Part shown: piece by piece, positions 16,948 to 22,506 of the stretch | Numbering within the stretch: the stretch's first letter is position 1 | Layout: every line of letters starts with the position of its first letter | Assembly: GCA_000434395.1 (NCBI GenBank) | Contig: FR878756.1 | Span: 1-28,501 of the forward strand | Source: Clostridium sp. CAG:568 | GTDB lineage: Bacteria > Bacillota_I > Bacilli_A > RFN20 > CAG-288 | DNA: 28,501 bases | Reading direction: 5' to 3' | The notes under the pieces: model-generated | What the model was told of the DNA's origin: nothing | The model's input: the letters and a program-made list of their open reading frames with translations, nothing else | The model's database searches: none | Translations under genes and position numbers: made by a program

Positions 16948-17152
16948 TGATAGAATAAATGATAGAATAAATCCGTTAGATTTAGAAATTATTAAAGAAA
17001 TTCAGAATAATAAATACATAACTATAATCCAGTTGGCGACTGATTTAAATAAATCCCAGGCTACAATTCAAAGACACATGAATACTTTGATTAAAGAAAA
17101 CAAAATCAAAAGAATTGGATCTAAGAAGACCGGCTATTGGGAATTGAATTGA
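16922..17152 (+). pseudogene. C-terminal winged-helix remnant of an AlbA_2/AAA_4-type protein
   Basis: The frame is open from 16922 to TGA at 17150-17152, with no plausible start or ribosome site. It reads N-D-R-I twice in a row, then a winged-helix domain with ITIIQLATDLNKSQATIQRH and a closing RIGSKKTGYWEL. The N-D-R-I repeats plus this helix-turn-helix ending are characteristic of the C-terminus of Schlafen/AlbA-like putative DNA-binding ATPases (divergent AAA_4 domain). Everything upstream of that C-terminus is missing. It is a truncated relic, probably left when the island was assembled. Confidence 0.7.
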
Positions 17153-17326
17153 ATATCGTCTATTAATTCTCTATGAATTCAAATGATAATAATTATAGGA
17201 AACGAATGGATTTTTGGGAGGCTTAATTTAAATTCAATCATGTCCTTGCTGTACGCCTTAAATGCTAAACTTTTTTATTAATATTTTTAACTACTTTTGT
17301 AGTTACTCTATATTAAAAATTTCTCA
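17153..17326. other. Gene-free AT-rich stretch
   Basis: No coding frame with a ribosome site is seen. A 7-bp hairpin (TAACTAC 17288-17294, GTAGTTA 17299-17305) has no T-run. The 11-mer ACTTTTGTAGT at 17293-17303 also occurs at 19147-19157 in the regulatory region of the HTH-ankyrin gene. Confidence 0.4.
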
Positions 17327-17381
17327 AAACAACAAAAGAGTGGCCCTTACCATTATTGTGAGGAGAACACGGATAAGAGCC
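17327..17381 (-). terminator. Terminator of the HTH/acidic peptide/lipoprotein operon
   Basis: On the minus strand GGCUCUUAUC (17381-17372) pairs with GGUAAGGGCC (17351-17342), ten pairs including wobbles, with a 20-base inner segment that may fold further. It is followed by ACTCTTTTGTTGTTTTG. It lies about 36 bases past the lipoprotein stop. Pairing is weaker on the plus strand, so it suits the minus strand. Confidence 0.6.
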
Positions 17382-17417
17382 TTTATGAGGATGATACAGA
17401 AAGGAGGTATCAGATGA

Positions 17418-17831
17418 TCATCTATAAACTTCTACTGTTCCGCTAGCAGCCACTACGACAAATCTATAATAGCCAGCTGCTGCTAATTTAACATGATATG
17501 GATTCGCCTGTCCATCACCAGATAAGGTTAAAGGAATAGTTTCTTCAGTGCCAGTATATTCGTTTGCCATATAAGCATAGCCATAAGTAACTGTGCAATT
17601 AACGAACTTGCAGTAATCAGCACCAATAAAATATGTGAAATAATTAGCGTAATGATTCGATGTATTGTTAAACGTTACGCTTGAATTACACGCCACATAA
17701 GTAGAGAAATTTTCTTTGCTTAGAGTTGCTGTCTCCTTTGGAGTGTCAGAAACTCTATTGTCTACTTTATTTGAATTGCATCCAGTTAACGCCATTAATG
17801 TGAGTGACAATAAAATTAATAATTTCTTCAT
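17418..17831 (-). CDS. Small secreted lipoprotein, last gene of the HTH-ankyrin operon
   Basis: A 137-residue lipoprotein. The ATG at 17831 is chosen over an in-frame upstream one because GGTGA sits 7 bases before it and a clean signal peptide follows, with lipobox ALTGC and the lipidated Cys at 18. The mature part (about 120 residues) is rich in Tyr, Thr and Asn, has three further Cys and looks all-beta, ending in strands with YYRFVVVAASGTVEVYR. No family is recognised. The gene starts 5 bases after the stop of the 49-codon acidic gene, so the two are tightly coupled. It could be an exported effector or an immunity/sensor partner of the operon's HTH protein; this is inference from context only. 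Confidence 0.75.
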   Translation of the reverse strand: MKKLLILLSLTLMALTGCNSNKVDNRVSDTPKETATLSKENFSTYVACNSSVTFNNTSNHYANYFTYFIGADYCKFVNCTVTYGYAYMANEYTGTEETIPLTLSGDGQANPYHVKLAAAGYYRFVVVAASGTVEVYR

Positions 17832-17836
17832 ATATT

Positions 17837-17986
17837 TCACCAATCGTCTTCCTCTTCGTCGCATTCATTTCTATAATCGCTGTCATCCCAGCTATAAACA
17901 TATTCGCCTTGATCCCAGCTATATCCATCTTCATCAATCCATTCGTATTTGCCGGAATCGTAATTCATGCAGTATTTAGGTCCCAT
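17837..17986 (-). CDS. 49-residue highly acidic, aromatic-rich small protein
   Basis: A compact gene between two clear genes. Its ATG at 17986 lies 7 bases after the stop of the HTH-ankyrin gene, with GAGGTGAG as ribosome site overlapping that stop, and its TGA is 5 bases before the lipoprotein ATG. The product has 17 Asp/Glu against 3 Lys/Arg, plus 7 Tyr and 4 Trp, and contains the tetrapeptide YSWD twice (22-25, 31-34). It ends in a run of acids (CDEEEDDW). There is no signal peptide or membrane segment, so it should be cytoplasmic. The composition recalls DNA-mimic proteins and acidic antitoxin-like peptides, but no family is recognised. Gene spacing and ribosome site make it very likely a real gene. 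Confidence 0.75.
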   Translation of the reverse strand: MGPKYCMNYDSGKYEWIDEDGYSWDQGEYVYSWDDSDYRNECDEEEDDW

Positions 17987-17993
17987 ATTCATC

Positions 17994-19079
17994 TCACCTC
18001 ATGCTTTTGAATTTTGGTAATTCATTAATCAAATCTATGATTTCTTTATCTTTGATGTCTTTGACATCTGCAATAATCACAACATCTGCAATTTCATTGT
18101 TTTTGTGCCAGTTTCTTAGTCCGCCCATTTCATCAGTTACATAGTAGTCAAAACTATCTTCTAACCCATTCATTACGCTTCTATTATGAGTAGCACCAAA
18201 CTTAAGTATCTCCACAGCTTGTTTTTTGTATTTGGAAAGATTTCTAAGGCAAAAGCCTAGAACTCCATTAATTACCGGATTTATAGAACTAAATGACTGG
18301 GTATCTTTTCCGAGCGTTTTCTTTTGACGCCTTGTTAATTCATATTCGTATTTTTTGATTTCAAAGATTGTTTTATACAACTCTTCATGATCCAAAAGAA
18401 TCTCAAAATAATCGTCTTGGCAATAGATACAGTTAGGTGAATAAAACCCTAAAGCGAACTGATAATACGGGTCATAAATATCAGTGAAAAGCTTCACATC
18501 ACCAGAATTAGCAACTATTCTTGCTAGCTCAATTCCTTTGTCATTAACCCAAAACATACCTTTAGGTACAGTATCAAATTGGTTGTCCCCGAGCCTTAGT
18601 TTTAAATGGTATGTATCCCTTAAAAACCTAATGCCGTTTATGGAATTATATTCAACGACATAATCAAGGAAAGTTTTCCCGAATTCATCCGTTTGAGTGA
18701 GGGTGTTTTCGCCAGTTTTAGTTAATAGATTTACAAGTTCCTTCTTATATAACTCAGGATCATCCAAATAGGCGTAATATCTAAAACCCTTTGAATATGG
18801 AATGTTATCTTTGTCTAAAGGCAATTTGTATGAATTTGGGTCTTTCATTCTTGCTAAAGACACACCGAATATTTTCTCTAATGGTATAATGAATTCATAT
18901 TTAAGAGGTCTTTGTCCTTTTAACATCTTGGAAAAGTTGGCTTTTTCTTGATTTGCAAAGTCATATGCCTTTTGTCCTTTTATTCCAAGTTCGTGTGCTA
19001 TTGCTACAAGCAAGTGCGTGTACATCTTAATTCCCTTAATATCCATATAATGGTTTATGTTTTTCTCTAAATCGGTCAT
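17994..19079 (-). CDS. XRE-type HTH protein with ankyrin-like repeats
   Basis: A 361-residue protein. The start at 19079 is supported by GGAGG 7 bases upstream; the longer in-frame extension (to 19175) would run through the promoter -10 box. Residues about 18-80 form a lambda-repressor-type helix-turn-helix (NFSKMLKGQRPLKYEFIIPL is the recognition region and following helix). The C-terminal part has degenerate ankyrin-like units near 131-155 (DEFGKTFLDYVVEYN), 178-203 (VNDKGIELARIVANSGDV) and 270-300 (LRNLSKYKKQAVEILKFGA). A Cys pair (C217, C220) is visible. Likely a cytoplasmic DNA-binding regulator that binds a protein partner through its repeats. It heads an operon with an acidic small protein and a lipoprotein, and two direct repeats sit at its promoter, which suggests autoregulation. 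Confidence 0.75.
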   Translation of the reverse strand: MTDLEKNINHYMDIKGIKMYTHLLVAIAHELGIKGQKAYDFANQEKANFSKMLKGQRPLKYEFIIPLEKIFGVSLARMKDPNSYKLPLDKDNIPYSKGFRYYAYLDDPELYKKELVNLLTKTGENTLTQTDEFGKTFLDYVVEYNSINGIRFLRDTYHLKLRLGDNQFDTVPKGMFWVNDKGIELARIVANSGDVKLFTDIYDPYYQFALGFYSPNCIYCQDDYFEILLDHEELYKTIFEIKKYEYELTRRQKKTLGKDTQSFSSINPVINGVLGFCLRNLSKYKKQAVEILKFGATHNRSVMNGLEDSFDYYVTDEMGGLRNWHKNNEIADVVIIADVKDIKDKEIIDLINELPKFKSMR

Positions 19080-19104
19080 GCTCTTCCCTCCATCGGTCAA
19101 ATAT

Positions 19105-19170
19105 ATTATATTGCAGCAAATGCAAAAAAAGTAGTCATTTGCGACAACTTTTGTAGTCATTTTTGCCACA
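19105..19170 (-). promoter_or_regulatory. Promoter and paired direct repeats of the HTH-ankyrin operon
   Basis: A TATAAT (19110-19105, minus) lies about 25 bases before the ATG. No consensus -35 is present. Instead two direct repeats, GTAGTCATTTGCGACA (19131-19146) and GTAGTCATTTTTGCCACA (19153-19170, plus-strand reading), sit 22 bp apart over and just upstream of the -35 position. Two-turn spacing suggests binding of a dimeric regulator, possibly the operon's own HTH protein. Confidence 0.5.
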
Positions 19171-19240
19171 CTCATTTTCCAGACTATTTTTTACTCTGTC
19201 AAATATGACAACTATTACTATCTATACTTTGTATGAGCAA

Positions 19241-19283
19241 ATAAAAAATCCCTGTTACACCATCAAATGCTTTCGCAGGGATT
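19241..19283 (-). terminator. Terminator of the broken lipoprotein gene
   Basis: AATCCCTG (19247-19254) pairs with CAGGGATT (19276-19283); on the minus strand a TTTTTTATTTG tract follows. It lies 35 bases beyond the stop at 19318 and isolates the next operon. Confidence 0.8.
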
Positions 19284-19317
19284 AATTTATTTTTAAGTTA
19301 TAAATAGGTGTTTTGAT

Positions 19318-19704
19318 TTAAAATCTTATGTCTTGTTTTTTCCAACCGCTTCTCGCACTGTCGAATTTTGAAGAATCAGTACCATAATACTTTAATGAAT
19401 CATATTCATCACTCCAGTCATAATAGTTTGTTGAAATGACATCAGCGTTAAAACTATTCTTAGCTGAGTAAGAAATGCAATATTGATATGGATATCCTCC
19501 ATTAACGAGATATTTCTCAGCAACAATGTAGTAACATTGAGTGTTTGTAATTTTTAAAGAACTAGGGACTTTCAAGTTTTCTTTTATATCCGCCTTCGCT
19601 TTTTCAACCCCTTTTTATGCAGGTGTGTTAGGACTGCAACTTGTAACTCCAATCAATGCACTAAACATTAGTGTCGTTTTAATAATTCGCTTAATTGTAT
19701 TCAT
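19318..19704 (-). pseudogene. Lipoprotein gene interrupted by an in-frame TAA
   Basis: GGAGGT lies 6 bases before an ATG at 19704. The frame encodes a lipoprotein signal with lipobox GVTSC (Cys 23), then stops at TAA (19617-19615) after 29 codons. The same frame continues without a break for 98 more codons to the stop at 19318, with no other change: a Lys-rich helix, KVPSSLKI, then a Tyr/Ser-rich domain with YCISYSAKNSF and NYYDW. Gene, ribosome site and terminator are otherwise intact. This is a nonsense-inactivated small lipoprotein of about 128 residues, or a sequencing/assembly error at a short homopolymer (GCATAAAAAGG). The downstream part could in theory restart at a TTG (19575), but that would lack the signal peptide. 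No family is recognised. Confidence 0.75.
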
Positions 19705-19727
19705 TTTTTTACCTCCATTAATATCAT

Positions 19728-19762
19728 AAAAAAATGGTGTCCGTACATTTTACGAACACCAT
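19728..19762 (-). terminator. Intrinsic terminator on the minus strand
   Basis: ATGGTGTCCGTA (19734-19745) pairs with TACGAACACCAT (19751-19762); on the minus strand the only odd pair is a G-U wobble, on the plus strand it is a mismatch. T7 follows on the minus strand. It terminates the GIY-YIG gene and the relic after it. Confidence 0.82.
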
Positions 19763-19782
19763 ATTAATTCTTTTTTTTATTT

Positions 19783-20318
19783 TCAAAATAAAGATCCAAA
19801 CGCGCTCTTACAATATTGATTAATAAGGATGTTTATTAAATCACAGGCTTTAAAGCCTCGTTCAACCCATTCGCTTAAATAATCATTGTAGGTACTATTC
19901 CAGTTATCATAATGATAGTAAGTACCTCCATAACTTAGAGAGTTTGAGGTTTTGGAATAGTTCACCATTTGATACTGTATAAAGCATGGGACGAGGAGCC
20001 GTAGGTCGCATATGAATTAAAGCAAGCGTTCTTGCCATTAATATATTTACCCTGATCATTTTCTAGGCGTTGAGCTTCACGTTTATGCTCTTCCATTGTC
20101 AGAGCAGACTGGAGAACACCCCATTTTTGATATTTTCAACACTATCCATCTTCATAAACTTCATGGTTATATTTATCGCTTTTCTTGTTAGAACAGGTTC
20201 CTTTGCCATCTGTATACACCGAATCGCCAAGGAAAACGCCACGTTTATAATCACGCTTCCCACAGTAATACTCACATGACCAGCATTTGTCCTTTTTGAA
20301 ATTTGAATTGGTTGATAT
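19783..20318 (-). pseudogene. Decayed Cys-rich gene after the GIY-YIG gene
   Basis: A former gene with at least four lesions. GAGGAA lies at proper spacing before ATA (20318), where ATG is expected. The frame then encodes 58 codons with KCWSCEYYCGK and GTCSNKKSDKYNHEVYE, a Cys-x2-Cys plus further Cys pattern typical of short metal-binding-type Cys-rich proteins. It stops at TAG (20144), probably a former Trp codon, and again at TGA (20138), probably a former Ser codon, and continues in the same frame for about 58 codons to TGA at 19964. A frameshift there links it to an open tail (from 19968 to 19783) with many Tyr and Trp. It was probably co-transcribed with the GIY-YIG gene, whose stop is 15 bases upstream. 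Whether the tail belonged to the same gene is less sure. Confidence 0.65.
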
Positions 20319-20332
20319 TATTGTTCCTCGTT

Positions 20333-21094
20333 TTAGATGTTCTTTGATTTAAGAACGGGCGATGCCATTCCTTTTTTGGCGTAGTAATCAGGTATTCTTT
20401 TCCCAACAAATAAATCCCTAATTTCTTTAGGAGCGACAATACCTGTAAACTCCTTTCTTTCGCCTTTTTTATGCCATTCGTTTACTTTGTAAACTTCCTT
20501 AACTAATCCATCGGTAACCGAAAGAACATAAGGATATTTATTAACGTCTGGGAGACTTATTCTCCAACAACCACGTGTTGCTTCATAACGGGCGTTAGCT
20601 GGACCAAATTGATCGGTCATCTCGTTTATTCTCCACCATCTAACTTTAATAATCATATACTTAAAGTCTAGTGGTTCATCGTATGTTTTGGCTGATAATC
20701 TTGCTTCAAGTTCATCGGCATTACATACACCATATTCGGAGCCGTGTCCACTTTGGATGTTAGCAAGACCTGGGAAAGCATCAATTAGAGCAGATTCAAC
20801 TTCAAAAGCCTCTTTTTCTGTTAGATTCCACCTTTGAATAATGTGAATGACGTTTAATCCTGCCTCTCTAATTTCTTGAATTATGCGTAGTTTGTTAGGA
20901 TCATTGCTTTCATCAATTTCTTTTTTATCGACACCATCATAATATCCAATAGCACCAAGAACGTGTTGAAAAACACGATTGCCTTTTCCTTTTCCTACAT
21001 AAAATGTTTGGCCATTTCTTGGATCGATTAGTCGGTAAACATAATAGCCAATCTTATTAATTGTTTCTTGCGAGAATTCATTAATTTTGTTCAT
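20333..21094 (-). CDS. LEM3-like GIY-YIG nuclease-family protein
   Basis: A 253-residue protein with an N-terminal GIY-YIG domain of the LEM-3-like subgroup: YYVYRLIDPRNG (17-28), then FYVGKGKGNRVFQH (31-44) with the conserved Tyr, Gly and Arg 40, and EAFEVESALIDAF (95-107) carrying the likely metal-ligand Glu, then LANIQSGHG (110-118). The C-terminal half (about 140-250) is Trp-rich (RWWRINEM, RGCWRIS) and may bind DNA or RNA. Members occur in bacteria and phages as stand-alone genes; the role is mostly unknown, perhaps nucleic-acid cleavage in repair or defence. The ribosome site is weak (AGAAAG). The frame is open upstream to a TAA near 21150 without a better start. The N-terminus looks complete. 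It sits beside the truncated duplicate gene and ahead of a decayed Cys-rich gene. Confidence 0.82.
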   Translation of the reverse strand: MNKINEFSQETINKIGYYVYRLIDPRNGQTFYVGKGKGNRVFQHVLGAIGYYDGVDKKEIDESNDPNKLRIIQEIREAGLNVIHIIQRWNLTEKEAFEVESALIDAFPGLANIQSGHGSEYGVCNADELEARLSAKTYDEPLDFKYMIIKVRWWRINEMTDQFGPANARYEATRGCWRISLPDVNKYPYVLSVTDGLVKEVYKVNEWHKKGERKEFTGIVAPKEIRDLFVGKRIPDYYAKKGMASPVLKSKNI

Positions 21095-21157
21095 ATTTTT
21101 TATAATTCTTTCTGCTTCTAGCTTTACTCTTTCAATAAGAGATTGAGAGGTTTCTTA

Positions 21158-21450
21158 GAGAAATCATGATTTATAAGATTTCCTATCTTTGATACAAAAT
21201 CTGTAGAGGATACTCTTACATATGATTTCCCACCAGAGAGAACAAACATATTCTCTTCTGGATACTTTTTAGACTCATAATCATCTTGACTGATTGGATG
21301 AAGAGCAATTTTATAATTGCTAACATCTAATCTTAGCATCACGGTATAACTATTAGCCAATAAATCTACTCCAGGCTTGCTAATAGTTATATTGGTTGGA
21401 TAAATAGTTGCTACTGCATTCTTTTCGTTTTTAGAAAATCATTGAAACAT
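21158..21450 (-). pseudogene. Truncated, nonsense-mutated copy of the nfeD-operon leader gene
   Basis: Duplicate of the gene at 16460-16834. The ancestral ATG (21450) and a partly degraded ribosome site remain, but codon 4 is TGA where the intact copy has TGG. The 3' part is missing: homology stops at 21158, so the last 27 or so residues are lost and a short unrelated tail follows. The promoter (TTGAAT, 17 bases, TATTAT) is retained. The stretch 21185-21321 is identical to the intact copy, whereas the 5' third carries many changes, a mosaic that suggests gene conversion. An internal ATG (21360) could in principle start a 78-residue fragment, but it has no good ribosome site. Confidence 0.85.
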
Positions 21451-21534
21451 GTATTCCCCCTTTTACTAAGCATATAATACTAATAAATTATAGGAAATTC
21501 AATAAAAGTCAAACCTCTTCTATAGTTCTTATTT
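21158..21534. repeat. Direct repeat unit B
   Basis: Second copy, same orientation, of the segment at 16542-16919, including the promoter region. Recombination between A and B would delete the 4.2-kb block carrying the HTH-ankyrin operon and the GIY-YIG gene. Confidence 0.88.
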
Positions 21535-21693
21535 TTAATATTTTCTAAGGATATGTAACTACTAAACCTAACTCTAAATATTTTATAGTTAAACCTATTT
21601 CATAAGATATATTTAATCCTACTCTATGAGAAGTAATCTATTTTGTGAAGCAAAAAAATTAAATCACCATGAAAGCTTGACCGCTAGAGAAGA
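21535..21693. other. Gene-free stretch before the regulator promoter
   Basis: AT-rich sequence with no supported ORF. It marks the change from minus-strand accessory genes to the plus-strand two-component module, whose codon use differs from the rest of the window. No terminal inverted repeat, tRNA or integrase was found to explain the junction. Confidence 0.4.
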
Positions 21694-21722
21694 TTGATTT
21701 AAAACCAAAAATATGCTATAAA
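21694..21722 (+). promoter_or_regulatory. Promoter of the two-component operon
   Basis: TTGATT (21694-21699), a 17-base spacer and TATAAA (21717-21722) preceded by TGC, an extended -10 style. The predicted start near 21729 gives a leader of about 60 bases. Confidence 0.65.
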
Positions 21723-21726
21723 TTTT

Positions 21727-21748
21727 CAAACAAAGATATCCATGTTTG
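21727..21748. repeat. Short inverted repeat at the predicted start site
   Basis: CAAACA (21727-21732) and TGTTTG (21743-21748) are inverted arms 10 bases apart, right at the predicted transcription start of the regulator operon. Could be an operator or a weak leader hairpin; the arms are short. Confidence 0.35.
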
Positions 21749-21791
21749 CTTTTAAAATAAACCCATATCTATAGTTGCGAGGGAAGGGAAA

Positions 21792-22505
21792 ATGATTAAT
21801 ATCGCTATAGTTGAAGATGAAAAAGTGGCTTCGGATTTGATATATGATTATCTTTTAAACTACGGCAAGAAATCAGGTGAAGAATTTAACGTCACCGTTT
21901 TCAAAGATCCTCTTGCGTTGCTTGAAAATTATAAGCCCACCTATGACCTTATATTTATGGATATAATGATGCCTAATATGGATGGTATGCAAGCTTCACA
22001 TAAATTACGTGAACTTGACAGCTCGGTGCTTCTTATATTTATTACCAATATGGGAGATTATGCCGTAAAAGGTTATGATGTAGGTGCAAGCGCATTTATT
22101 AAAAAGCCAGTATCATATTTCGATTTCGAGCAGAAAATGAGCCGTGCTATTTATACCATAAAAAGCCGTGATGATAAGGTGCTTATTATTTCAAGCGGTA
22201 CTACTAAATTTAGAATTTTACTTAGAGACTTAATGTATATCGAAGTATCGGGGCATAAATGCATATATCATACTTCAAGCGGAATCATTGAAGGCAGAAA
22301 TACTTTAAGTTCGCTCTCTAAGCAGCTCGAGATATATGATTTTATGCTCTGCAACAGTTGTTTTCTCATCAATCCTACCTTTATAAAAAATATTAGCGGA
22401 TATACAGTCAAAGTTGGCGATGATATTTTAGAGATAAGCCGCTCAAAAAAGAAAAATTTCATGATGCAATTCAATAATTGGATAGCAAAAGGCGGAAGTA
22501 TCTAA
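21792..22505 (+). CDS. LytTR response regulator (AgrA/VirR type)
   Basis: A 237-residue regulator. The receiver domain (1-120) has the acidic pocket at E8/D9/E10, the phospho-acceptor Asp 57 in FMDIMMPNMDG, Thr 85 in FITN and Lys 104 in FIKKP, all in their expected places. A LytTR DNA-binding domain follows (about 132-235) with LRDLMYIEVSGHKCIYH and the late strand region ending in SRSKKKNF. LytTR regulators bind paired direct repeats about two helical turns apart; such a repeat occurs at 23879-23907. The cognate kinase gene begins 1 base after its stop. GAGGGAAGGG precedes the ATG. Likely controls the lipoprotein-GH3 genes downstream (inference). Confidence 0.92.
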   Translation: MINIAIVEDEKVASDLIYDYLLNYGKKSGEEFNVTVFKDPLALLENYKPTYDLIFMDIMMPNMDGMQASHKLRELDSSVLLIFITNMGDYAVKGYDVGASAFIKKPVSYFDFEQKMSRAIYTIKSRDDKVLIISSGTTKFRILLRDLMYIEVSGHKCIYHTSSGIIEGRNTLSSLSKQLEIYDFMLCNSCFLINPTFIKNISGYTVKVGDDILEISRSKKKNFMMQFNNWIAKGGSI

Positions 22506-22506
22506 A

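Noticed and set aside
17288..17305. Hairpin TAACTAC/GTAGTTA sharing an 11-mer with the HTH-ankyrin promoter
   Set aside because: It has no T-run and lies beyond the operon terminator. One shared AT-rich 11-mer is weak evidence for a second operator.
17837..19079. Classical toxin-antitoxin pair
   Set aside because: Neither the HTH-ankyrin protein nor the acidic peptide carries a recognised toxin fold, and the gene order and the third lipoprotein gene do not match a known type. Kept only as an open possibility.
20333..21094. Homing endonuclease within a group I intron
   Set aside because: The GIY-YIG type is LEM3-like, not the intron type, and no interrupted gene or intron core is visible around it.
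21439..21450. TGA read as Trp (Mollicutes code): the duplicate gene has TGA where its twin has TGG
   Set aside because: Several intact genes end in TGA (the ABC ATPase, the HTH-ankyrin protein, the acidic peptide, GH3), and TGG is used for Trp throughout. The copy is also truncated, so it is a pseudogene.
16900..21500. CRISPR array, integrase, transposase or tRNA attachment site in the island
   Set aside because: No regularly spaced repeats, no recombinase or transposase motifs, no tRNA-like cloverleaf and no terminal inverted repeats with target duplication were found.
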